From Xenopus tropicalis (Eukaryota > Chordata > Amphibia > Anura > Pipidae): a DNA stretch of 64,000 bases. Made by a program: the position numbers and the translations under genes. Numbering within the stretch: the first letter of the stretch is position 1; each line of letters opens with the position of its first letter. The stretch is from positions 175,820,019 to 175,884,018 of the forward strand of contig NC_030677.2 in the NCBI RefSeq assembly GCF_000004195.4, written 5' to 3'. The notes under the pieces were generated by a model, which was not told where the DNA came from, ran no database searches, and worked only from the letters and a program-made list of their open reading frames with translations. Of the stretch, positions 24,598-38,765 are shown in pieces.

Positions 24598-27500
24598 GCT
24601 TGCCAGTTTATATAACATCCAAATCTGTATAAAAAAAATGTATTAAAACCCCCCTTTCCCCCCCAGCACTACTTAAATAAGTAAGGGGTCAGGTACAAAG
24701 CCCCAGACATAGGTGCTAGAGTACTGAGGAGCCCAAAATTATGCCCTGACTGCTAATTTACCCAGAACTTGCATCCGGGGCAATTCTGTATTCTGCTCCA
24801 TGCACAAGTTTGAAAGTGAGTAGACAGGAGAGGGAGCGCCTACATGCTTTGCACTTTGCACCCTGCCCTGCTTTTTGTAAATAGGGTTGTCACCCACCAA
24901 GGCTGGGGTTGCTATTTTATATTTACCTGCAATGTAGTTGCTAGTAAAATTGTAATAGCCTTAAATTTAGCCCCTGGCCGGCCCACCTAAACCAATCTTA
25001 ATTTTTCTTTTTCCAATCTCCCCTCGATACACTCTCTAGTTGTCTGCCGTGTCATTACTCTTGTGATGTCATCCGCTCCTTGTCATGCCACCCATTTATG
25101 TCACTACCCGTTCCCACTCCCAGGCCAGCCAGTAGCTAGCAGCCCTATCTGTAAATGACCCCTAAGGTTTTTCACATCTAGGTATGTCTTACCTTTGCTA
25201 TTTTGCTTGTATGAAGTGACATACTTAAAGAAGAAATGAAATTTGCCAAATAATTTTAGTCTGATATAGACTTTGTAACTAGTCTTCATGTTATTTATTG
25301 TGGCCTATTAATCTTTTACTCTTTGGCTTTGCACCTAGTAGCAAAACTGCTGTCTGTTTGATATTAATCAATCTGATCACAGAAAATTTGTCTCGCTGAT
25401 AACCTCCAACCAGTGCATTTATGGAGTCCTTAGTAACATGGAAGTGTACACTGGCCAATTGCTCTTACAGTATGATTCCTTAGTTGACGTTCATGCACTT
25501 GGACAAAATACAGTATATTTTAGCTTTATAGTCATTACACAAAATATAAGTAAACAAAATAAGAAAGGGGACAAAATACTTATTGGTCTGTCATATAATT
25601 TTTGAAAAAAGTTGTCTCTATATGGTAAGATGCATAAAATGATTGCCTGCTAACCTATTAAAGGACACTGATAAATCCCACATCACAAATTATGCCTAGC
25701 AAGTACAAAAATATGTGTGCTCCCAATAAGAACAATACACATAAAATGTATATTTAAACCCATAGCCCTCATTATTAAGTCAGTATCTGTCCACAAAACG
25801 AATCCATAAAAATTCAGGTATAGCACATGAAATAATTGCTCTATTACACTGTCCCATGGAGGAGTACAAATTGTGTAGCACCATCCCATCTATACAGTTT
25901 CCCCCTTATTTCTTGTCTTTCTTTATTTCAAGGTTATGGTGTTTTTTTTATATAAAAACGCCATATTGCTGTTATTATTTCTGCTTAGGTGGCCATATTT
26001 TCCTTGGCCTGTATTTGTGAAATAAAGCATTAAATTGTGATTGATCGATTTAAATTTGATTCCTGCTTCAATGCTTGGCTGCTGCTCATGTGAGTCTCTG
26101 CCAGCTGTGCTGTCTGTAACCTGAACATGGTGCAGTTGTACCAGGGGAATGCTGAGCATTAGTACTGTCTCTTGTACATTCCATTAATCTGCACTATACA
26201 GGCCTTAGCATCTAGCATGGATTGCTTTTAGACGGATAAATGTTATTTGGTTGCACATTTCCATGCACATATCATAGTATAACTTCACATATAACCTAGT
26301 GAGGGACTAGATGGCTCTACAATATGTTTGCAATAAATTGCCTGCATCAATGTAGAATCAATTCTTTTTTGTTTTTTGGAAATTTCTATTTTTGAAACAA
26401 ACCCAAAACAATACATATATACAGGTACCTGGTAGCTGCTCTATTCCATTTATAACAAACATGTACCAATGTGTAATACAGTCCCCATTGTACGTTCATG
26501 ATCTAACAAATAGATTTATGAGAAATTGAATTTTTAAATTTTTCAAGTTTTTTTCTAATTCAAAAAAAGTTGCAAATTTCTATTGTCTTAGATTTAAAAA
26601 ACAGCTCAAGCTGATTGATGTGGAGAACCCAAATTTAAAGTAGCTTGATTTTTTAAATGACAACTTCCATTGATTTTTCACATGAACTCACCAGCTTGTT
26701 GATGACAGATTTTTGTATTCCAATTTTAACAATGTTTTGCACTTACAGAATCTCAGAAATTTCAAATTCACAACTCAAACAATGATAAAAAGTCAAATTC
26801 GGATGTTGATAAATTTATTCCTAGGGCTATGGAACTGGCCAATTTGTTCACCATTCTTCAATTCTCCTCTATAGGAGCTAATTCCCAGTGAACCTTATCA
26901 TTTTTTTACAAGTAGGTTTAGAATCTGTTTGGGAACACAGGCTTTAACAAACTCTGACGTTAGTTCTTAGTTTTTTTTTTTGCATATCTCTCCAGTGAAG
27001 TTATGAGCTGCTTAGTCAGGGCAAACAGGACCCTTCCTATAGAAGTTGGGAGTTCTAAGGTGACAAAAAAATGGGGAGCATATATCTAAAATCAATGCAA
27101 AACATTTATTATGTCAGTCTGTCAGAGTGGTGAATACACTACATGGTGGAGTTATTTGAGCTGTTGGGGGGTATCAGCTGGGGAGGTGCCACCTCCCCTT
27201 ATTCCCTCTGTCTGTCATGTCCCAACAGTGCGCAATGTCTCTCACCTGCCTTCACTAGCAATCACATAGTTTCCCACAAACTAATAACTGATGTCCCTAA
27301 ATTGATTACAGTTTCTTCCAGGGTTCTGATTCACACAATAGCCTTCATAATGGGAGCTACTGCTGCCCTTGCTAGCTAACCTTGCTGCTTCTCACCGCTA
27401 AAGCAAACTGTTGGCTAAAACTAACCTTCCCCTAACCTGATCAAGAACTGTTTTCCCAACCTGTGAAAGAACCTGATACAAAGGGCTTGTAATATTAGCA

Positions 27501-28319
27501 AATGCTAAATGCAACTAATCTTGTAGGTGAACCATCTTATATAGGTTTCTGGGCTTGGGATCTTTCCTACTATAGAATCTTTCTAGAGGATTCCCACATG
27601 TCCAACCTTACAGGTTGTGGAATTAAACAATATATCAACTATAACATTATATTTCATCCTATATATACATACAGATTATGCCAAAGCATAACTTACCAAA
27701 TACATTTGGACCTGTGCTTGACACATATACACAAGACCACTATCTGAAACCTACATAGCCCCATGGATCCTTGAAATAAGATATTTTTGTTCCCATAATG
27801 ATTTGTTTTTACACACAATATATTGTAAATCTATGTCTGCTCTGTGCCTCCCAAAGTGATTTATCTGATTATCTATGCTTCACCTAGGGTGTGGGACCCA
27901 TCATTCATATCTGTGAAATGGAGTATCTAATTACTTTTGTTCTTTTCCAATCATATTTTGTGTTATATTTTAGTTGTTGTTGGAATAAAACTTTAAAAAT
28001 GTTCTTACCACCTCCCTGTATTAAAGGCATTTTTACAAATGTTAGTGAGTATTGCTAACTGAATTTCAAATTTACTATACATACAGAATTCCCTCAAGAG
28101 GGAACCATAGAAAACCATAATACCCAACTCTGAATCAAATTCCCACCCCTAAAAGCCATAAGCAAAACATTCATTCAATCCCTGTGAGCGATCCTTGTTG
28201 CCTTTTTATCATGATGATATTCACAGTCATCATAACTATCCAGAATTTTGATAGATAAGTCTCCCTTGGTAATACAAAAGAACTGCAACTTTATGATTAA
28301 AAGAATGTGTTTAATGGAT

Positions 28320-28573
28320 TATGGGATTGTCCAGATAAGGGGCCTTTTTGTAAAGGCCACTAAAAAATGTGTAAACATTAAAAAACACACTTTGATTGTT
28401 TTACGACCAACATGGATTTATACAGCTCAATTACCATTGCAGTATATATGGATTTTATTGTTACTAGGAGAATAGTTGTCATTAAAAAATACAATTTCTT
28501 GTTAAATATGATTGTATGAAAAATGGTCTTCCATTATTTAAGAGCTTTCCAGATAACAGATCCCATACCTGTA
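28320..28573. mobile_element. Degenerate copy of the TA-type MITE
   Basis: GTCCAGATAAGGGGCC at the left and AGCTTTCCAGATAACAGA followed by TCCCATACCTGTA at the right identify an eroded copy. The interior is largely unrecognisable. Confidence 0.5.
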
Positions 28574-31500
28574 CTTAATGATAACAGCTATTTATCAATA
28601 TGACAGTTAAAGCATCTTCAGATAAGTGTTCATCTAGCCCTTATGTACATCCCAGTTATTAATTGTCTTGAAAATAAGGCACCTAGCACAGTTTTCCAGA
28701 TTCTAACATCAACCATTTGTTTTGAAGCATCAAATATCTTTATGACTTGAAACCCTATTTCTGTAGGCGTAAATATTGTTGAGATTATTGGCATGTATTG
28801 TGTGAATAAAGTTAGCCGTTGCCTTCTCTGTTAGATTATTTCTTACATATTATGATTTCTGCTCTCTTAGCTGTATTTCTGAAGGTTGCTTTTCTTTATC
28901 ATGCATTAGTTTAAATTATGTTTGCCGTGCTTTTCAAGTACATGTAGCTGCACTGAGAACAACACAGATATACTTAATAATCAGTGTCTAACAAGATAGT
29001 AGCTGAGCTGTGAAAAGTACAAACTGCAAACAAGAGTTGTAATTGATTGAAAGGCTTCTCTGCCTTCAGAAGTTGCTGCCAATACACTAATTACAAAGTT
29101 GCATCCATTAAGCAAACCGCACATTCTTTAATGACCTTGGACTAAGAGTGATATAAATCAGCAGCTTAAAGACAGTAGAATGAACCTCTATATAGAAATG
29201 AAAAAAATCTAAACAGAAGATGAAAACTGACAGCTCATAACATGCGCAACTTTGCCACTGAATGTTGTACTTGGAATTCTTCTGTGAACTATTCATTATT
29301 TTGAGTTAATTAGAGAAAAGGTGTACCCTATATCACAAGAACAAATACAAATAGTTTTGCTTTTGCAGAAGCATTGTGGAGAGCACATTAGGAATATTTT
29401 TCTGAATGCTATTAAAAAGGTTGCTTTTGTGAGCCTCTAGAGACTGAGTTCCATTTCTAGAAAGCTTGATCTTAAAGAGATACTGACACCAAAAATTAAA
29501 CTTTTTCCTTTTTTAACATCTATCATTACGGAAGAGCAGTAGGGCCACCAAAAAAAAATTCTGTTGAAAGTCATAATTACGACTTTAAAAAGTCAGAATT
29601 ATGACTTTTTACAGTCAGAATTTTTTTTTTCTGTTTGTACAAAACCTGCTGTTAAAAGTCATAATTTTATGACCAAATGTGATTCCCAATGCTCTTCTAT
29701 AAGGGGACTGCTATATTTGTGCAGCAGTAGTTTTGGAAATTCTAATTCGAATTTGTGAGTTTCCGCTCAAAAAAACTCAAATTGCGGTGAAAACGTGTAT
29801 TTGCATTTTTCTGCCCACCACTAAATCTAGCCCTATATATTTGAAAATACGTTGATAAGCATTGTTTTCACTTATGTTCATGTTTATTAGGTTATTATAC
29901 TGCTTTGTAGAAACAACCACAAGGAAAAAAAGAATACTGCATTTTGAATTCACAGAATTAGGTATACTTAGAATTAATGCATTGCAACAGCTGTCTGTAG
30001 AACAAGTCCTTAACTGGGTAAAGAGGACACTATACCACAGGTAAAAGGGACATGGCCTACTTTACAGTAGCATTCAAGCTGCCTATGGGGAAAAAAAGCT
30101 AAATATAAAAGCAGGGTTTAGTCAGAGTCAGGTTAAGTCAAAATGCTCAGCTCCGCCATTTTTATTTTAATAATGATGTTATTCTTGAATATTTTATTTT
30201 ACATTTTTCATACGTTTCTATCACTGTTCTCCAAACATTACAAAATAGAGCATACATTTTATACTGTAGTGACTATAACCCATTCCTAGCCATTTAAACA
30301 ATGGGATTTCCCTCCAATGTACACAGAGTTCCTGCCTGCGGGTGATCAGGCAAACCTGAGAATACTGCACAGTACTGGTGTGAAAGAGCCTGTGACAAAT
30401 TTTGTCACTGTCTTCACCTGATGGGTTCATAGGAATACACCCTAGAGAATCCTATAAGTGTATACTTATAAACTTATATAAATATAGTAAACTTTATATA
30501 AAACAATAAACTCGCTTAGGCCGGACCCTTTATATACAGTGTCTTCCCAAGAGCTCTCATCAATTCATAGATAGCTGTATCTTCCCCTAAGTACCTTTTC
30601 TAGGACTAAGCCTTCTGCTCCCAAGCAACAGATAGGAACACAAGACCTAAAACTTTAAGACCATCACATAAGGGTCAGACACTTTTGGTTCTGCCACTAT
30701 ATTCCCACTGGCAATTTAGTTACTGGGGCAGTCTTATGAGCCATATCACTAGACATCACATGCAGCTCCACAGTGCTGGCAATTTTAACAGAGATATCAG
30801 TCACCTTCATTTTGTGGCTTGGCTGTGAGCTATTTAATCCCTATGTATCACTTAGGAACTTAAGGCCTCTCCTTTGGGACAAGCTTAATAGGGCAATTAC
30901 TTATAGTCACCCTCTTTATATACTTTGATAGCACTTTCCTCATTTTGGGCTTCTGAATTCCCAGCACTCCTCTGGAGCTCTCAGCATCCTTTTGGGGCAT
31001 GGGAGGGAGGGGATTGTATACAGGCAGTCCAATCATCTATGTCACAAGAAAAAACATGGAGTAGCTGAGTAGCTTCACTTTCCCTGTTTGCCCTGTTTAG
31101 CTCACAAAATAACAAAAAACACATACATACATTTATTGTGATTAAAACACAATGGGTACACTATCCCTTTAATAAGGATTTACATTTTTGAAATATCTGA
31201 AAGTGTTTCAGACTAATTTTGATGATATTGAGATTTTTTGATTTGGGATTTTAACATGGTACAGAGAGCAGAAATGTGATATGTGGGAAAAGAAACGTGA
31301 CATCTAACTGCACAATAAGATCTCATTACAGGTAAACACTATGACATATAGATCTTGTAATTGCAAATATTTCATTGGTGTTGTATAGAAAATAACAAAG
31401 TAGCTATGCTGTATTTTACAGAAAATAACAAAGAAGAGTGTTATTATTCTTAGTGACATGTTTCTCTTTTTCCCTCTGAGATTTTTTTTCTTACTCGAGA

Positions 31501-31962
31501 GCCAATTTATCAAATGCCAAGATGAAAATTTTATTTGTCCTGAACCAAAAAAAATGTTTTTGTTCCTGTGGATCAAATTGTTTCTATACTTGTCAATATT
31601 TCTCATCTTCTCACCGGCTTTTTTTAAGATAATAAATTTGGGTACTTAAACCTGCTGAGATCCATTCAAATCGATAAGTATATCATCTTTGGGTGAATGA
31701 AAATATATCTATTACTCTTCTTACTTGAGAATTCTAGAGAGATACTAAGTGCTTTAGTCTATGGGAACTTTATGCAATGGGAGTATATGTTTCTCAGATA
31801 GATTTTTAATAGAAAAAATACAGGCAAAAAGCTATAAATAAAAAATTAGCAAGAACATTAATGAACCTAGGGTTCAGTAATCTGTGTGAATGGATAAAAT
31901 GTAATAAACATCTCCATTTTACAGAACTTGTGTTGTAATCAACACATTTTCTTAGTACAGAT

Positions 31963-32232
31963 ATGGGATCCATTATGCACAATAATTATGAGCTGAGGTT
32001 TACCAGACACGGGATTTTCCATAGTTTTAAACACCATCCCTTATGTCTAATAACATTTTAACCTTAAATAAACCCAATGGCATTGTTTTGCCACCATCAA
32101 GTAAAAGGTACCTTTTTATTATTAAGGAGAAAAGGTAGAACACCTTATAAAATTACAATTATTTATTTAAAATTGACTCGTTTGGCAAAGTTTGTTCTGG
32201 TTATTGGGTTTCCAGATAAAAGATGCCTGTGA
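31963..32232. mobile_element. Degenerate copy of the TA-type MITE
   Basis: It starts ACAGATATGGGATCCATTAT and ends GGGTTTCCAGATAAAAGATG. The inner words AAATAAACCCAATGGCATTG and TTTTATTATTAAGGAGAAAA match the family. The right terminus is eroded. Confidence 0.6.
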
Positions 32233-34423
32233 TATTATATTCATTCTGTACTGTTTTGTGAAGAAGCAAAAGGACGAAAGCATTACAGTTTGAGTGGGCT
32301 CTCTACAGAAACTGTGCCTTTGTTCAAGTCACTCTTACCATGTTGAGATAAACATTGTGTTAAAAAATGTGCTTTTCTAAAGGTTCCGTGCCTCTATATT
32401 TTTCTCAGTCAAAGTTTGTAAGCAGTTCATTTTGTTATAGCATCAACTCTGCTGCAGACATTAAAGTGCCAGTGACAAATACACAAGTTCAACAAAATTA
32501 TGCCTAAACAAGGGTAATAGCAAGCATTTTTATTTGTGTTGAGGGTAGGGGTCAAAGCTCAATATCACCCCATTCATTATGAATGGGAATTGCCTGCAAG
32601 GACCTGAAGCAGAATTACTTTTGAGCAATAAATGCCCATGACTTCTCTAAAGTACCTCTTAGCTTATTTATGTAGAAAAATAGTAAGAAATGCAGCATTG
32701 AGCCTAATCCCTCAAAGAGAGGAGTATTTGGGGCCATTGCTTGCCCTTTAACTGCCCCCTTCCCCCACTGCATCGGCAGTATACACTTGTGTTTACCATG
32801 AGCCCAATTAGGATAGTTATGTTTAAGATTCCTTCCTAAATGATTAATTTTTTGTTTTACTTTAAGTATACGGCACTAAACTTTAGTTTCATTAGCAGAA
32901 CTAGATGTGAATGTACCTCAGAGATATTGTTATACTCGAGATCAATCACAATCCTTGACTTCCTTTTAACTTTTCTCATTAAATTATGCAGACACCAAGA
33001 CTAAAGCAAGGCATGATTAAAGGCTTGAAACAAAGTTGAACTTGTGTCAGGAACACTTGTATTAAGGGAATCAAAAATCCAATAAAGAATGCAAATATTA
33101 GAACAGACTTATTTGTAGCCCTTCAAGGAGGCACAGATATCACAACAAAGTGTTTTGCATTTAGATTGTGAGCAAATTGGGAATATTGCTGACTGGACTT
33201 GCTAAATTAAAGACAAATAAAAAAAAAACTAAACTGCAAGCTCCCCCATATGGAAAAGCCACACATTTACAAAACATGTACAAATTCGGAATCTGATTTG
33301 TAGCTCTAAAATTTGCAGTAAAAAAAATGTAGACTTTTCCAAGATATACTGTGCGTCAAAATGGCTAAAACTTGCCAAGATCATGTAGAAGTCAATGAGA
33401 GATGTCCCTTCCCTGGAGCATTATTCTTTTGCTTTAGAGGTTTTGGTTTTTTGAAGCTGTTTTTTTGTGACACAATTCGACAAAGTCTCAGTTTTAATGC
33501 AACAAGTTGAGAAATTCTGAATATAAAAGAATGTTAGAGTTTTAGTAAATCTGACTCTTAGGGACATGGGTTTGACTGTGTCTTACTCCCTCTACTGCTG
33601 ATCCTGGTGGAGGACAGAGGTAGATTAACTAGAACCCTGACACTGTTGGCGAAAAGAAGGTAAGGGGAAAATAAAATGAACAATTCAGGCTGGCTTTTTG
33701 TGAGTAGTGTAGTAATAGCAGTGTAGTAGTAGCGGAGTAGTAGCAGAGTAGTGCTTTGCTTTGTTCAGTTTTGGCATATCTTTCACAAGGTTGCACAGTG
33801 TCATCAGTAAGTTACAGGTTCTAGGCTCATAAACCCTAACGTGAGGGTTTGTGAATTCGAGTTTGTTTTTCTAAATCGAATAAACTTGAATATCAAATGG
33901 CCACTTATTTATAAATAAGGAAATCTTGTACGAATAAAAAACTTGAATATCACAAGTTTACCAGCTCTAAAACCTCGAAATGACTTGACTTTGCCTATGC
34001 CAGCTCTCATTAGCTTCTACAGAAACTCTCAAGCTTTTAGATGGTGAATTTTAACATTTAAGTCATTGGGTTTTTTGCACTTAATAAATACCAGACATTC
34101 AAGTTTTCAAACCATAACTTGAATTTGAGTTTTTTAAGCATAAAAAACTTGAATCGAGAAAAAAATTCAAACTCATGGCTCTGCCAATCACCTAATTTTA
34201 TTAAAAAAGAAGCTTTTAATAACTTGTTCCTTCGTTATATAAACAAAAAAAACCAAGTGATTCCAAACCGTGGTCTTCTGCCTATTTTCATCAACTAATT
34301 TGCTTGCCTCAGATACCAAAGGTCCCACTCCCTCATGCTTGACTTTTAATACTAGTTTTAATATTGATCTACAAAATTATTTATTTTCAGTTTTTGCTCA
34401 CTTGATTGCTTTTTGCATGACTA

Positions 34424-34837
34424 AGGGGGGCATTTACTAACGTTCAATTTTTTTTACAATTCGTATTTTTGTGTGCCAAAATATTTTCTCATAAAAAAAG
34501 ACACACAATTTTTTCACAATTTATAATACAACAAATCTGAAAGAAAAAAATATGCCATGAAAAAGCTGTCGAGATTGTGTAGAAGTCAATGGTAGGTGTC
34601 CTTTTTACACCTGGAAGATCTTTCCATGCTTCTGAATTTGGAGGTTTTTGGGGGGTTTTGATGCTTACAATTTTCATGTTTTTTCCATGCTTTTTTTTCT
34701 TTGTGCTTTTCTAATTCATATCTTTTGCTAAATAACTAGACGCTTGTGGTTTTTGTCGAAATGAGTTTAGTTGTGATTTAAAAAAACTCTAAAACCACGA
34801 AAATCTGATAAAATCCGAAAAGTTGATAAATGCCTCC
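34424..34837. mobile_element. MITE-like repeat with GGCATTTACTAAC / GGCATTTATCAAC ends
   Basis: The left end GGGGGGCATTTACTAACG is matched by rc AGGAGGCATTTATCAACTT at the right. The interior is AT-rich with CAATTTTTTTTAC-type words. It resembles the element at 59188. Its boundaries are supported only by the short terminal similarity. Confidence 0.5.
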
Positions 34838-35104
34838 TAAATGTTTCAGGTGACATTTTGTCTTAGTAAATTCAATGTCAACCTTTCTATTAAATCATAC
34901 ATGTTTGCTCTGATTTGTTTTTGTTTCTAAGGGTAATATACATAGAAAGGTATATCTATTATTTAGCATTTTAAAGACATTCCATTTACCTTTTGTGCTT
35001 AACCATGTAAAAAGACTGCCTGAGTAAGCATTATGCTAGCCTGCATGCCTCAAATGTAGGGTATGCTTTGGGCAATATTAATCCCAAGGGTAATGACACA
35101 CAAG

Positions 35105-36097
35105 GGGGGACATTTATTAATGTACGAACGCTCCGAGAGTATTTTCTGCTACAACTTCGTACCTTGCGGCAAAATTTGTGCGACAAAATCGTATTGTTGC
35201 GTCGAGTACGAAAGTTTCGGATTCATTCAAGCTTCGGTATCGTGACTTTCCTTGGGCCAGGTTGGAGCTGCAGAGTGCCATTGAGCGCTATGGGAGACTT
35301 TCCTTGGGCCGGGTTGGAGCTGCAGAGTGCCATTGAGCCCTATGGGAGACTTTCCTTGGGCCGGGTTGGAGCTGCAGAGTGCCATTGAGCCCTATGGGAG
35401 ACTTTCCTTGGGCCGGGTTGGAGCTGCAGAGTGCCATTGAGCCCTATGGGAGACTTTCCTTGGGCCGGGTTGGAGCTGCAGAGTGCCATTGAGCCCTATG
35501 GGAGGCTTTCCTTGGGCCGGGTTGGAGCTGCAGAGTGCCATTGAGCCCTATGGGAGACTTTCCTTGGGCCGGGTTGGAGCTGCAGAGTGCCATTGAGCCC
35601 TATGGGAGACTTTCCTTGGGCCGGGTTGGAGCTGCAGAGTGCCATTGAGCCCTATGGGAGACTTTCCTTGGACCAGGTTGGAGCTGCAGAGTGCCAATGA
35701 GCCCTATGGGAGACTTTCCTTGGGCAGGGTTGGAGCTGCAGAGTGCCAATGAGCCCTATGGGAGACTTTCCTTGAGCCAGGTTGGAGCTGCAGAGTGCCA
35801 TTGAGCCCTATGGGAGACTTTCCTTGGGCCAGGTTGGAGCTGCAGAGTGCCATTGAGTCCTATGGGAGGCTTCCAAAATCATGCACAGAAGGATCAAAGT
35901 CGGAAAGGTTTTCCCGCTGTTTACAATCGTTTGTTATGAAAATTTTGTAACTTTCGGAGCGCCAATACGATATTATCGTGACTATTCCGATTTTTTCGTA
36001 AGCATTTTTGTGATATTTGCGATCATCAGAAATTATCGTATCCAATCCGAATTTTACCTATTTCGGAATTCAAACTTGTGATTTGATGAATGTAGCC
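35105..36097. mobile_element. Hairpin-type MITE carrying a 12-unit minisatellite
   Basis: The left end GGGGGACATTTATTAATGTA and the right end TGATGAATGTAGCCC face each other. The flanks of the inner array, GAGTACGAAAGTTTCGGATT on one side and GGCTTCCAAAATCATGCA plus CCCGCTGTTTAC on the other, are the same as in the element at 50365. The outer segments have the CGTACGA/TCGTA-rich composition of this hairpin family. Confidence 0.7.
35244..35867. repeat. Minisatellite: 12 x 52 bp
   Basis: The unit begins GACTTTCCTTGGGCCGGGTT and ends TTGAGCCCTATGGGA. The interval is exactly 624 bp, twelve 52-bp units with few substitutions. Each unit has a CTGCAG site. Since 52 is not a multiple of three, the array cannot encode a simple protein repeat. 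The last unit has the variant GAGTCC, also seen in the last unit at 50600-50911. Confidence 0.95.
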
Positions 36098-36176
36098 CAA
36101 AGTGTTTTGTTGCCTCATGGGTGATAATTGAAATCGCCACGTACATATCAGTTCAGTTGTGTCACTGTATCATTAA

Positions 36177-37085
36177 TAGAGATGTAGCGAACTGTTCGCC
36201 GGCGAACTAATTCGCACAAAAATCGGGTGTTCGCAAGTTCGCGAACTTTTAGCGAAGTTCGCAATTTTGGGTTCGCCTTAGCTGGAGCCAAATTTTGACC
36301 TCTCACCCCAGAGCCAGCAGATACATGGCAGCCAATCAGGCAGCTCTCCCTCCTGGACCACCCCTGGACCACTCCCTTCCATATATAAACCGAAGCCCAG
36401 CAGCCATTTTACATTCTGCCTGTGTATGCTTGATGAGTTAGTATAGGGAGAGAGCTGTGCAGGGGTTCGAGGGACAGTTTAGGTAGCTTTGCTGACTAGT
36501 AATATACTTTCTACTGCTCTGTATGTAGCTGCTGGGGACAGCTGTCCTGCTGATCTCATCTGCTGTAACCCAATAGTCCTTGTAAGGACTGCTTTTATTT
36601 TCTGATTACTGTTACTCTAGTCTTCTTTTCATTGTGTACTGCAGCTCCATCTGTGTGTGTTGGAGACAGGTGTGCTGCTCCGAGTAGTGCACTAAGCACC
36701 AACCACACATTGAATCGGCTGTAACCTTTACACGACTTGATTGGCATGTAGACGCCGGACGTTTTAAAGCAGTTTATTACACAAGTTTATAAATGTAGTG
36801 TGATTTCTGCCCTTTACAGCACAAAACGCAACGCTGTATCAACAACGTATTTTTCATAGAAATTTTTGCCCTTGATCCCCCTCCTGCATGCCACTGTCCA
36901 GGTCGTGGCACCCTTTAAACAACTTTAAAATCAGTTTTCTGGCCAGAAATGGCTTTTATAGGTTTTAAAGTTCGCCTTCCCATTGAAGTCTATGGGGTTC
37001 GCAAAGTTCGCAAAAGTTCGCACTTTTTGGCGGAAGTTCGCGAACGGGTTCGCAAACTTTTTTTGTGAGGTTTGCTACATCTCTA
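36177..37085. mobile_element. hAT-like element, 909 bp, with perfect 8-bp target duplication
   Basis: The termini TAGAGATGTAGCGAAC and rc TAGAGATGTAGCAAACC are flanked on both sides by ATCATTAA (36169-36176, 37086-37093). Subterminal regions are full of TTCGCGAAC words in both orientations, possible transposase binding sites. The middle (36400-36900) shows no transposase frame, so the copy is non-autonomous. Confidence 0.85.
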
Positions 37086-38549
37086 ATCATTAATGATTAC
37101 AAGAATTAAAAGATGCATTGTTTGTTGGAGAACCTGAGACCAAGACTTGCTGCTTAGCATTTTCACAAAGGTCGCCATGATCACTTCCATTTGTTATATG
37201 AATAAGTATAAAGAAAATTAATATTTGTATTCCCTAGGCTTCATATGAAGGACTGATATGATAGCCCCCTATATACAATGAAAGGGTTGTAGGTATCAAG
37301 TAAAAATGCAGCTAATCTGCCATTCTGTGTTGCCATGTCCTAATGGTAAGGGTATGGCTGCAGCCTGTATTCATAATGGAAAATATAGTCTGTTTCAGTT
37401 CTTTTCTTCTGGCAACTGGCTTTCTTATTTTTGTTATGGTCTGTTGCGCTATGCATCATTTCCTTATGGTTTGGATAAGCATAGGATAACACACAATGTT
37501 TTAATGCACTAATGAGCTCAGAATTGGAAAAATATCCATGCTGTATGTTTCAAATTTGCCATCTTCCATTGCATACAAAAGACCCCTGGTGATATCCAGT
37601 CTTTATCTAACTGTCAATTTAAATCCGCAATACCCACAATGTTATATTTTCCCTTTTTATTTTAAGTACGCATCACTTGCAAAGTTTGATCCTATACTGG
37701 GGACAAAACAGAAATCCTTGCACTCTCTGTCTTCCAAAACTACCTATAGTGCACAACCATGCAGGTGTTTAAGATGTGCCTTTATGTGCCCAAGTGTTGC
37801 TTTCTGCTGTTAAATAACTATGATGGCCAATTTCTGCAGTTGTTTCTAAATTTCTCTTTTCATGCTGAACTCAGTAGTTCCTTTTTCCTAGTGTTTTCTT
37901 CCTCTAAATGTGTGCTGCATAATTTTGTTATGCTTGATGAAATAAGGAACTCATGCCTGAAAGACTAGGAAGCTGTGCTTGCCAGTCAGAATTTTAAAAC
38001 ATTCTTTTAGACGCTTGATCAAATTTAAAAAACAAGATGCCTGTTGTGCAGAGAATATTCCCTTAAACACACAACACATTAACTATAATACAAAAATGAA
38101 AGGTAGAAATAATGCTTTATATTAAAGACATATAATTAAGCTTGCATATTGCCTTACAAAGAACTCCAGAACTTCAGATGCTACCACAACCCTTGGTAGG
38201 GTTGGCTTAGTTTGCCATCTTTTTTTTCAGCCCTGTGAAATGAGCTTAAATGACAGGTGCGCATTCATTTTTGCTTGATGCTTTGAGATGACCCCTAAGC
38301 TTAGCTTCTCAGACTACACTGGGCATGTGCAGTGTCACTGACACTCCTAAGAAGGACCAAGGTCATGAGCTGCTGTGGCAACTTTAGACTGGTACAGTAA
38401 ATTCACTATATAAACTATGACTAGATTTTTTTTAAGTAATTTTCAACGTTACATGAACCCATTAACACAATAAACCAATATGAAAAAATGCTTCCTTAAT
38501 CATGTGAAAAATTTTACAATCAAAATCTTAAATAATTATGGATATTAAC

Positions 38550-38765
38550 TAGTGATGAGCAAATCTGTCTGAATTTGTGAATCTTTCAAAAGATTTACGA
38601 AATGGTGAACGGCATAAATCTCATGAAACGCAGAAAATGTCACACACCAAAAATAATTGTTGCACACTTTAAATTCTTTTGATGCGTGTGCCAATTTTTT
38701 TTACACACATGGTTTTTTTATTACACGAGTGACAATTTTCTTTGATGCAGACGACAAGTTTCTGT
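38550..38765. mobile_element. hAT-like TAGTGATGAGC-family fragment
   Basis: It starts TAGTGATGAGCAAATCTGTC and continues with TTGATGCGTGTGCC-type repeats typical of the family at 46196, 56220, 57436 and 58792. I cannot find a clear right end. Confidence 0.55.

Noticed and set aside
35068..35388. 106-residue frame into the 52-bp array, possible repeat protein
   Set aside because: A 52-bp unit shifts frame at each copy, so no constant protein repeat is encoded.
35244..35867. Regular repeats considered as a CRISPR-like array
   Set aside because: Units are head to tail without unique spacers, in a vertebrate intron; it is a minisatellite.
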